Source: Candidatus Bathyarchaeota archaeon (GTDB lineage: Archaea; Thermoproteota; Bathyarchaeia; Bathyarchaeales; SOJC01). From it: 5,841 nucleotides of DNA. Position 1 is the first letter of the stretch, and every line of letters starts with the position of its first letter. The position numbers were made by a program, and so were the translations under genes. Positions 1-4,879 of the stretch are shown in pieces. The stretch is taken from the NCBI GenBank assembly GCA_030641425.1, contig DAOWHM010000113.1, forward strand, positions 1-5,841, read 5' to 3'. The notes beneath the pieces were generated by a model that saw only the letters and a program-made list of their open reading frames with translations, did no database searches and had not been told where the DNA came from.

Positions 1-1
1 C

Positions 2-499
2 AAGAAAGTCAACTCGTCTAGACCCACTATAACAATCAGACTGAAGAGATTGATCGATAAAGGCCTAGTTGTTATCAATGGAGGATTGAATATACGTGAG
101 TTTGGGTTCAAGATGGCGCATGTTGGCTTGGAGGTAAAGACTGACGTAACCAGGAGGGAGTTTGAACATTATCTTTTGAACTGTCCTAGGGTATTGCACA
201 TCTTCAGAACCCCGGAAAAGGCAAACTTATACTTGGAAGTGTGGGGAGAAGATGACCAGTCGATCAACTCGACGATAGAATCCTTTCGCGATCACCTAAA
301 TGTTGATGTTGTTTTTACACACTACTTGGGAACTCCCATTCATGGTGACATAATCATCGACGTCGTACCAAGTGAGAACAGTGAAACGCCATGTGGCTTG
401 AATTGCTCAGATTGCGCCAGGTATCAATACGAATGGTGCGTAGGATGTCCTGCGTCATCAGACTACAAAAATCCTCTCTTACCTGCAACCCATTACTGA
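2..499 (+). CDS. Lrp/AsnC-family transcriptional regulator with Cys-rich C-terminal tail (5'-truncated)
   Basis: The reading frame is open from the window edge, so the true start lies upstream; the TTG at 50 is internal. The first ~28 residues read as the end of a winged helix-turn-helix: S-R-P-T-I-T-I-R recognition helix, then K-R-L-I-D-K-G-L-V and a short wing. Residues ~34-118 look like the alpha/beta RAM (ligand-sensing and oligomerisation) domain of Lrp proteins. The last ~35 residues carry five cysteines at 131, 135, 138, 146 and 149 of the visible part (CGLNC, then SDC, then CVGC), resembling the CGxxC-xxC...CxGC cluster of DUF3795-like small metal-binding domains. This suggests Zn or Fe-S binding, but ligand and target genes are unknown. 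It precedes the E1-like gene by 62 bp on the same strand, so co-transcription is possible. Family call is good; a role in sensing metal or redox state is inference. Confidence 0.8.
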   Translation, partial: KKVNSSRPTITIRLKRLIDKGLVVINGGLNIREFGFKMAHVGLEVKTDVTRREFEHYLLNCPRVLHIFRTPEKANLYLEVWGEDDQSINSTIESFRDHLNVDVVFTHYLGTPIHGDIIIDVVPSENSETPCGLNCSDCARYQYEWCVGCPASSDYKNPLLPATHY

Positions 500-533
500 A
501 GACTGAGTTCGTACATGAATAATCTCAGTAATG
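491..533 (+). promoter_or_regulatory. Inverted repeat over the regulator stop codon, with two competing stems
   Basis: CATTACTGA (491-499, ending with the TGA stop) is perfectly complementary to TCAGTAATG (525-533), giving a 9-bp stem with a 25-nt loop. ACTGAG (502-507) can instead pair with CTCAGT (524-529), so the right arm can choose between two left arms. No T-tract follows, so it is not a classic terminator. It could be an operator for the adjacent Lrp-type regulator, an mRNA processing or stability element, or chance; a 9-bp repeat alone is not rare over a window this size. Confidence 0.3.
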
Positions 534-549
534 AATAAGACATATTGCT

Positions 550-553
550 GGAG
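550..553 (+). promoter_or_regulatory. Ribosome binding site of the E1-like gene
   Basis: GGAG lies 8 nt before the ATG at 562, a normal archaeal Shine-Dalgarno spacing. It favours 562 over the in-frame ATG at 583. Confidence 0.55.
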
Positions 554-561
554 AGTTCAAA

Positions 562-1635
562 ATGGGTGTTCATAATTCTTTAATGCGTAACGTTCGAGGT
601 TTCTCTGAGGAAGAGCTGGAATATTATTCGAGGCAGATTGTTCTCACTGAGGTGGGTCTTGATGGACAGCTCAAACTCAAGAATTCGAGAGTGTGTATTG
701 TTGGTTTAGGAGGTCTTGGTAGTCCCTCAGCGATTCAATTAGCTTCTATGGGTGTAGGTCACATTAGACTGGTCGACCGGGATGTTGTGGAGTTGTCGAA
801 TTTGCAGAGACAGCACCTATACAGTGTTAGTATGGTTGGTTACCCAAAAGTCGAGGCAGCTGAGTCAAGGCTGAGAGGATTGAACCCTTACATTGAGATC
901 GAGCCTTTGCCTGTATCATTGAATGCGAATAATGCTGAAGACATTCTTCGCGGAATAGACGTAGTTGTTGATGGACTCGATCACATGGCGCCCAGGTATG
1001 CCATAAATAGAGCTTGCATAAAACTCGGTATTCCATACGTGTTTGGTGCAGCTATAACTCACATTGGAAACCTCTCCACGATCATTCCTGGCGAAACCCC
1101 GTGCTTAGAATGTTTTCACGTAAATGTGGATGACAGAAACATACCAAGCTGTGCCGTTGTGGGCGTGAATCCATCAATTATCAACATAGTAGCGAGTATT
1201 CAAGCCTCTGAAGCGATCAAAATACTTCTTGGAAAGCCTCCGAATCTTGCAAGCGTTCTTCTCTTCTGTAATCTTCAAGACTTAACCTTCGACAAGATTG
1301 AACTTGCTAAAAACGAGGTGTGTCCTGTCTGTGGGAAAACGCCTCGAACAAAGCCCACTCCGTTAGAAAAAGAGTTTGTCGAGGAAGTATGTGGGAGAGA
1401 GGGACGGAGAGTTTTTGTAATTACACCTGAGAACGACGTTGATTTAAACCTCGGAGTCATAGACGAACGTTTGAAGCAATTGAGGTATGAGATAGATGCA
1501 CGTGCAAAACTTGGTAGAACTTTCTCCAATAAGATGGGGGTGAAGGGGAGCATCTTAACAAGCGGAGTGGCAATCATCGAAGGAGTAAAGGGGAAAGAAG
1601 AAGCAAAGCAACTTCTCAATCAAATTCTGCATTAA
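562..1635 (+). CDS. HesA/MoeB/ThiF-family E1-like adenylyltransferase
   Basis: This 357-aa protein should use ATP to adenylate the C-terminal Gly-Gly of a small ubiquitin-like sulfur carrier (MoaD, ThiS, Urm1 or SAMP type), priming it for sulfur transfer or conjugation. Visible motifs: YYSRQI at 21-26, the nucleotide loop GLGGLGSP at 48-55, the ribose-binding D72, ELSNLQRQ at 77-84, K96, the D140 region (VDGLD), and C197 in SCAVVGV where E1-like enzymes carry the thioester/persulfide cysteine. Zinc pairs are C181/C184 and C254/C257. Instead of the rhodanese domain of eukaryotic MOCS3/Uba4, residues ~282-357 form a small separate domain (VFVITPEND near its start, ILTSGVAIIEGVKG near its end), which I recall from archaeal members. 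No carrier protein is encoded nearby, so MoeB-, ThiF- and UbaA-like roles cannot be separated. It may be co-transcribed with the upstream regulator. Confidence 0.9.
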   Translation: MGVHNSLMRNVRGFSEEELEYYSRQIVLTEVGLDGQLKLKNSRVCIVGLGGLGSPSAIQLASMGVGHIRLVDRDVVELSNLQRQHLYSVSMVGYPKVEAAESRLRGLNPYIEIEPLPVSLNANNAEDILRGIDVVVDGLDHMAPRYAINRACIKLGIPYVFGAAITHIGNLSTIIPGETPCLECFHVNVDDRNIPSCAVVGVNPSIINIVASIQASEAIKILLGKPPNLASVLLFCNLQDLTFDKIELAKNEVCPVCGKTPRTKPTPLEKEFVEEVCGREGRRVFVITPENDVDLNLGVIDERLKQLRYEIDARAKLGRTFSNKMGVKGSILTSGVAIIEGVKGKEEAKQLLNQILH

Positions 1636-1695
1636 TTAAGAATATCAAGTTTAGATGTATCGAAAAGGTTCTGGAATTAATCCCAAGCACAACTA

Positions 1696-1701
1696 TTTTT
1701 T
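1696..1701 (+). terminator. T-run downstream of the E1-like gene
   Basis: A run of six T starts 60 nt past the stop codon, with further T5 runs at about 1750-1762. Archaeal RNA polymerase commonly terminates in T-rich tracts without a hairpin. This is plausible but unproven, since the whole stretch is AT-rich. Confidence 0.3.
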
Positions 1702-1792
1702 GATTTAGTTTGCATTCATTATATGTTAAAAACGGTATGAATATCATGATTTTTCAATTTTTGAACATTAAACAATTTATTTCGTTATAACA

Positions 1793-1800
1793 TATATAAT
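1793..1800 (+). promoter_or_regulatory. TATA-like box ahead of the GC-rich island
   Basis: TATATAAT matches an archaeal box A. The expected start, about 25 nt downstream, falls near 1820, just where base composition rises. It could drive a transcript across the island, but the surrounding AT-richness makes chance matches likely. Confidence 0.35.
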
Positions 1801-1819
1801 TTAGAAGATTATATTAGCT

Positions 1820-1960
1820 AGCTTCGGCAAAACCTGAGCAGAGAACTTCCAATGGGAACCAAAGCATCATACTTACGGTACAGAGTCAGCTTGCTGGACG
1901 GTCCGTCGTCGAACATATATTAAGCAAGGCGAACGTGTCCAACTGTCCGCGCGCGTTCTT
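1820..1960 (+). ncRNA. Candidate structured non-coding RNA (unassigned)
   Basis: A GC-rich segment of about 140 nt stands between AT-rich flanks and behind a TATA box. Possible local stems are: GAACGTG (1931-1937) with CGCGTTC (1952-1958), 7 bp including one G-U; CTTGCT (1890-1895) with AGCAAG (1923-1928), 6 bp; and the 11-nt palindrome GACGGTCCGTC (1897-1907). I do not see the landmarks of SRP RNA, RNase P RNA, a tRNA, a C/D-box guide or a TPP riboswitch. A decayed gene fragment is an equal alternative. Boundaries are set by composition only and strand is assumed from the TATA box. Confidence 0.22.
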
Positions 1961-2012
1961 CAGATTATTTTAGTCGATAAAACCTTGTTTTCAGTCAAAA
2001 ATTAACTTGGGT

Positions 2013-2027
2013 AAAGAAAATTTAAAG
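2013..2027 (+). promoter_or_regulatory. BRE/TATA promoter of the HD hydrolase, leaderless spacing
   Basis: A purine-rich BRE-like AAAGAAAA (2013-2020) precedes TTTAAAG (2021-2027). The box centre is about 27 nt before the ATG at 2051, so the mRNA probably begins at or next to the start codon. The GGGG at 2046-2049 is only 1 nt from the ATG, too close to act as a Shine-Dalgarno sequence, which supports a leaderless message. Confidence 0.5.
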
Positions 2028-2050
2028 CAACTCCCATCTTTCTATGGGGC

Positions 2051-2605
2051 ATGATCACTCGTGACGAATCCATTGAGCTTGTCAAGAAACATGTAAAGAA
2101 CAAGACTCTAGTACACCACATGATTGGAGTAGGGGCTATTATGAAAGGTCTAGCAGAAAACTTTGGCGAAGACCAAAATCTATGGGAGATCGTTGGAATT
2201 CTACACGATATCGATTACGAGTCCTACGGTGAAGATTTTGCAAACCACGGAGCTAAATCAGCTGAGATGGTAAAAGACCTACTACCCGAAGAAGGAATAA
2301 ACGCAATCATGAGCCACAACCCCTTAACTGGGCACATTCCAGAATCAAGATTTGAAATATCCCTACTTGCAGCAGACGCAGTCTCAGGACTAATAGTAGC
2401 TAATGCTCTCGTCCGACCAAACAAAATGGAAGGAATGAAGGCTAAAAGTATAAAGAAAAGAATGAAGGACAAAAGCTTCGCAAGACAGGTTAGCCGAGAG
2501 AACGTAATGAAATGTGAACAGATAGGACTCCAGTTAAACGAGTTTGCCACAATAGCCATAGACGCTATGACAAGCGTAGCAGAAGAAATAGGATTAGATA
2601 GCTAA
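2051..2605 (+). CDS. HD-superfamily (HDIG-type) metal-dependent phosphohydrolase
   Basis: A 184-aa cytosolic protein with the ordered metal ligands of HD hydrolases: H22/H23 in LVHHM, the HD doublet H52-D53 in ILHDIDY, H66 in ANHG, H89 in MSHN, and D109 in AADAVSG. Family members cleave phosphate mono- or diesters, often of nucleotides; the substrate here is unknown. The second half (ADAVSGLIVA, then ALVRPNK, a lysine-rich KAKSIKKRMKDKSFA, then EQIGLQLNEFATIAIDAM) matches the small stand-alone HDIG proteins common in archaea and bacteria, and the length is typical. It has its own promoter with leaderless spacing, and neither neighbour is close enough to form an operon. Family assignment is strong; biological role is open. 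Confidence 0.85.
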   Translation: MITRDESIELVKKHVKNKTLVHHMIGVGAIMKGLAENFGEDQNLWEIVGILHDIDYESYGEDFANHGAKSAEMVKDLLPEEGINAIMSHNPLTGHIPESRFEISLLAADAVSGLIVANALVRPNKMEGMKAKSIKKRMKDKSFARQVSRENVMKCEQIGLQLNEFATIAIDAMTSVAEEIGLDS

Positions 2606-2730
2606 CAATAGTTGCAAGCTCAAAAACAGAGAACAATATACTATTGGATGGAATGTGAGACATCATCAAACTCTTTTAATCACTTATCGTAGTCTGCTTT
2701 CGTTTGCACTATTCCATCAACAGATTTCTT

Positions 2731-2768
2731 TTTTGGGTTTGGGCCTAAATTTTAATCCAAACCCAAAA
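2731..2768. repeat. 12-bp perfect inverted repeat (hairpin)
   Basis: TTTTGGGTTTGG (2731-2742) and CCAAACCCAAAA (2757-2768) are exact reverse complements separated by 14 nt of AT-rich loop. A stem this long is unlikely by chance in a window of this size. It lies 125 bp past the HD hydrolase stop and 88 bp before the next gene. No T-tract follows on the plus strand, so it is not a textbook terminator; mRNA 3'-end processing, an operator, or the remnant of a small inverted-repeat element are possible. Confidence 0.6.
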
Positions 2769-2856
2769 GCACGCACATACGCCTGCAATATCTTTATCAC
2801 CGAAAGAACGATGATAGTTCTCCAACATTTTGTCGAGTAAAGGATGATACAATGCT

Positions 2857-3522
2857 ATGGGTCAGACCTCTCTTCATGAATCAATAAAGCAGTGGTACTC
2901 GAAGCCAGGAGACCAGCTTGAGTCGTGGGTTGATGGTTATCTGATTGACATCGTGCGTGGGAAGCTCCTCATCGAGGTGCAGACGGGTAATTTTTCGTCA
3001 ATCAAAGGGAAGATCAGAGATCTACTTCGCAATCATGATGTCAGAATCGTTCATCCTGTAGTGGTCAATAAATGGATAATTCGATTGGACGCACACGGTG
3101 AAAAAGCATCACAGCGAAAATCTCCTCGAAAAGGTAGGTTAGAGAACATGTTTCTGCAACTCGTTTACATGCCCAACATCTGGAGATCACCCAATCTATC
3201 CTTAGAGGTATTGCTGATCGATGTTGAGGAAGTACTCATTGATGATGGTAAAGGGAGTTGGAGGCGAAAATATTGGAGCGTCCAGGATAAGCGACTCGTA
3301 ACAATCAGCGATAGAGAGTTATTCAGGAGACCAAAGGATTTTCTTAGGTTTCTTTCTGACAATCTTCCAAACAAGTTCACAACGAACCATATTGCTGAAA
3401 CGTCTGGAATTAATCTCAACATCGCCAGGAAAATGGCTTACACGTTACGGAAGATGGGGATTATCGAGGATATAGGGAAGCGAGGCAGAGCAACCCTCTA
3501 CACTAAATTCACGCGCACGTAA
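2857..3522 (+). CDS. Putative PD-(D/E)XK nuclease-like protein with C-terminal winged helix
   Basis: A 221-aa protein I cannot name. Residues ~18-80 read like a restriction-endonuclease-type fold: E22 in a first helix, D31 at the end of a strand (VDGYLIDIV), then E40-x-Q42 in the next strand (LLIEVQTGNF), followed by a helix with K50 and K52. The D...ExQ pattern resembles PD-(D/E)XK sites in which Q replaces K. A basic linker RKSPRKGR (87-94) follows, then a mid region (FLQLVYMPNIWRSPNLSLEV; WRRKYW at 135-140). Residues ~160-221 look like a winged helix-turn-helix: DFLRFL, TTNHIAETSGINLNIARKM, LRKMGIIEDIGKRGRATLY. DNA binding is therefore likely; cleavage is inferred. The ATG at 2857 is the first in-frame start after a stop at 2845; AAGGA at 2840-2844 is a somewhat distant Shine-Dalgarno sequence. 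It appears monocistronic. Confidence 0.65.
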   Translation: MGQTSLHESIKQWYSKPGDQLESWVDGYLIDIVRGKLLIEVQTGNFSSIKGKIRDLLRNHDVRIVHPVVVNKWIIRLDAHGEKASQRKSPRKGRLENMFLQLVYMPNIWRSPNLSLEVLLIDVEEVLIDDGKGSWRRKYWSVQDKRLVTISDRELFRRPKDFLRFLSDNLPNKFTTNHIAETSGINLNIARKMAYTLRKMGIIEDIGKRGRATLYTKFTRT

Positions 3523-3636
3523 ATTTTAACCCCTCCCAAAAAGAATATAGCTTCTTCAAGAAAGATATGAAATACTAAAGAATTACGTCATCCAAACTAG
3601 GAAGCATAAACCAAAGAAGGAGTGATATTTCTAAAG

Positions 3637-3655
3637 ATAACTATACATTAGTTAT
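3637..3655. repeat. Short AT-rich inverted repeat
   Basis: ATAACTA (3637-3643) and TAGTTAT (3649-3655) form a 7-bp stem with a 5-nt loop. It lies 45 bp beyond the 3' end of the tRNA gene. Given the AT-rich sequence this may be chance. The rest of the 3523-3700 gap shows no supportable gene. Confidence 0.25.
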
Positions 3656-3668
3656 GGTTATTAATTTT

Positions 3669-3673
3669 AAAAA
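3669..3673 (-). terminator. T-run behind the tRNA gene
   Basis: On the minus strand this is T5 within a T/A-rich stretch, starting 28 nt after the encoded CCA. It fits T-tract termination of archaeal tRNA transcription; it is weak evidence alone. Confidence 0.3.
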
Positions 3674-3700
3674 TGAAAGAACGATCAGTGAAATTGTTGT

Positions 3701-3788
3701 TGGAGCCTCGGGCGGGATTTGAACCCGCGATCTTCCGCTCTCTCGATTTAATACGAGGCGGATGCTGTAGCCACTGAGCTACCGAGGC
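3701..3788 (-). tRNA. tRNA-Thr(CGU) with 12-nt intron at 37/38 and encoded CCA
   Basis: The minus strand folds as a full cloverleaf: acceptor GCCTCGG/CCGAGGC (3782-3788 with 3705-3711), discriminator U73 (3704), encoded CCA (3701-3703), T-stem GCGGG/CCCGC with loop TTCAAAT, a 5-nt variable loop, anticodon stem TCCGC/GCGGA (3758-3762 with 3734-3738), and a D-arm with a 3-bp stem and a C13-C22 mismatch. The anticodon loop is 19 nt instead of 7. CTCG and CGAG pair as a 4-bp central helix, with 3-nt bulges TAT and AGA on opposite sides, as expected for the archaeal splicing endonuclease. Cutting after the second base of each bulge removes 12 nt (3740-3751) and leaves loop CUCGUAA, anticodon CGU, reading ACG. 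G1-C72, C2-G71, G35, U36 and U73 fit known archaeal threonyl-tRNA synthetase identity elements. The mature tRNA would be 76 nt including CCA. Confidence 0.93.
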
Positions 3789-3825
3789 ATTTCAGAGATA
3801 CATTGATTATCGGGTTAGATGGATG

Positions 3826-3833
3826 CTTTTAAG
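3826..3833. promoter_or_regulatory. Shared TATA-like element between the divergent tRNA and thiL genes
   Basis: CTTTTAAG sits in the 89-bp gap between the two divergent genes and can be read as an AT-rich box in either direction. About 25 nt away it would give a tRNA precursor starting near 3805 (a leader of about 16 nt) and a thiL message starting near 3855, just ahead of its Shine-Dalgarno-like sequence. The geometry is neat but the match is weak. A second AT-rich box, TTATTTAG (3848-3855), could instead give a leaderless thiL message. Confidence 0.3.
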
Positions 3834-3865
3834 AGATTTGAACTATCTTATTTAGTATCAAAAAC

Positions 3866-3871
3866 GGGGGT
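3866..3871 (+). promoter_or_regulatory. Shine-Dalgarno-like GGGGGT supporting a CTG start for thiL
   Basis: GGGGGT can pair with the CCUCCA of the 16S rRNA tail with one G-U wobble. It is 6 nt before the in-frame CTG at 3878. No comparable sequence precedes the ATG at 3953. Confidence 0.4.
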
Positions 3872-3877
3872 ATATTC

Positions 3878-4879
3878 CTGTCTAACGCCAAAGAACTCGG
3901 TGAAAGGAAAATTATTGAGCTCATTATTAACGAGTTAGAAAAGATTCCAGATATGCCCATACCATTTGGAGACGACATCACAGGAATAAGGCTTGAAAAT
4001 GGAAAGATCGCTGTACTTAAGACAGATATGTTGATTGCAGCCACAGATGTTCCACCCGGAATGACGCCTTTTCAGGCAGCTAGAAAGGCAGTTGTAATGA
4101 ACATCAGTGATTTAGCCTCAAAGGGTGTTGAACCAAAAGCTGTCTTAGTCGCATTAGGACTGCCTGGAGAAACAAGTAAGGAGGACATTGAAGGGATTGG
4201 GAGGGGTTTAAACGCTGGTGCACGCGAGTATGGAGCTTATGTTATTGGAGGAGACACCAGTGAGGCTTCCGATATTATATTATCTGTTATGCTCTTTGGG
4301 ATATGTGATGAACATTATCTTGTCAAGCGTTCAGGATCAAAGCCAGGGGATATCTTAGCTGTAACTGGATTGTTTGGTAAGACCTCTGCTGGCTTGAAGA
4401 TGCTCTTGGAAGGCTTGGACGCTCCTGAACAATTGAGGCGTGTGTTTCTTGAGGCTGTTTACATGCCTGTGGCAAGGTTGAAGTTGGGTTTGAAACTCGC
4501 TAGAAGTAATTCTGTCACTGCGACTATTGACAGTAGCGATGGTCTGGCAGTGAGTCTTCATGAGCTTAGGAAGATGAGTAAGACGGGTTTTTGTGTGACG
4601 AATCTTCCTACAGCGCCTGAAGTCGACGATTATGCTAAGCTGCATGGCCTCTCGAAAAAAGAACTCACACTTTTTGGAGGTGAGGAATATGAGCTTATTG
4701 TAACTGTTAACCCTGAAAAATGGGACATGGCAACACGTATAGCTGAATCTGTTGGTGGTCGATTGATACCTATTGGCCATGTGACTAAAGACAATGAGAT
4801 CGTGTTTGTTACAGAAGGCAGAAAAGAATCAATTCCTCCTGGAGGGTGGGAGCACTTCAAGACGAGTTCTTCTACTTGA
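3878..4879 (+). CDS. thiL: Thiamine-monophosphate kinase (probable non-AUG start)
   Basis: ThiL phosphorylates thiamine monophosphate with ATP to make thiamine diphosphate, the active cofactor. The ATP-binding motifs of the PurM/ThiL superfamily appear in order (numbered from CTG 3878, 333 aa): GDD 31-33, KTDM 48-51, NISDLASKG 75-83, GGDTS 124-128, DSSDGL 218-223, GGEEYEL 267-273. The last two separate it from HypE, SelD and PurM. The first ATG (3953) would give only 308 aa and drop an N-terminal helix (KELGERKIIELIINELEKI) that resembles the usual ThiL start ELGE. The frame is open back to a TGA at 3839 but has no ATG, GTG or TTG there. CTG at 3878 has a fitting Shine-Dalgarno-like sequence and gives a length close to E. 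coli ThiL (325 aa). ATG 3953, or a lost start through a sequence error, remain possible. The gene is divergent from the tRNA and convergent with scpB. Confidence 0.9.
   Translation: MSNAKELGERKIIELIINELEKIPDMPIPFGDDITGIRLENGKIAVLKTDMLIAATDVPPGMTPFQAARKAVVMNISDLASKGVEPKAVLVALGLPGETSKEDIEGIGRGLNAGAREYGAYVIGGDTSEASDIILSVMLFGICDEHYLVKRSGSKPGDILAVTGLFGKTSAGLKMLLEGLDAPEQLRRVFLEAVYMPVARLKLGLKLARSNSVTATIDSSDGLAVSLHELRKMSKTGFCVTNLPTAPEVDDYAKLHGLSKKELTLFGGEEYELIVTVNPEKWDMATRIAESVGGRLIPIGHVTKDNEIVFVTEGRKESIPPGGWEHFKTSSST

Larger units (their letters stand above)
1636..2050. other. 415-bp intergenic region: AT-rich half, GC-rich island, leaderless promoter
   Basis: No convincing protein gene is seen. 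The first half is very AT-rich (about 21% GC over 1681-1820) and holds T-runs that could end transcription from the E1-like gene, and a TATA-like element at 1793-1800. Composition then jumps to about 51% GC over 1821-1960 and falls back to about 29% over 1961-2040. The longest ATG frame inside the island (1852-1923) gives only 23 residues without a Shine-Dalgarno sequence. The end of the gap holds the promoter of the HD hydrolase. Confidence 0.6.

Noticed and set aside
1275..1619. 114-aa minus-strand reading frame inside the E1-like gene
   Set aside because: The sense strand encodes conserved zinc-binding and C-terminal domain residues; the antisense product is Ser/Phe-rich without motifs.
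1852..1923. 23-codon ATG frame in the GC-rich island
   Set aside because: No ribosome site, very short, no recognisable sequence; mentioned only as an alternative to the RNA idea.
1820..1960. TPP riboswitch or known housekeeping RNA
   Set aside because: The conserved TPP sequences, the RNase P core sequences and the SRP landmarks are not visible, and the next gene is not thiamine-related.
2655..2840. GTG-started 61-aa plus-strand reading frame in the gap after the HD hydrolase
   Set aside because: It runs through the 12-bp hairpin, has no Shine-Dalgarno sequence or family motif, and its composition is that of intergenic DNA.
3628..3722. Strong Shine-Dalgarno-like AAGGAGTGAT near 3617-3626 followed by an open frame of about 30 codons
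   Set aside because: There is no ATG, GTG or TTG at a fitting distance, and the frame runs into the tRNA gene on the opposite strand.
4355..4780. 141-aa minus-strand reading frame inside thiL
   Set aside because: It lies wholly within a well-supported gene, is rich in Ser, Thr, His and Cys as antisense frames often are, and shows no domain.
562..4879. A thiamine biosynthesis cluster made of a ThiF-like gene and thiL
   Set aside because: The two genes are over 2 kb apart with unrelated genes and an opposite-strand tRNA between them, and no thiS, thiG, thiC or thiE is present.
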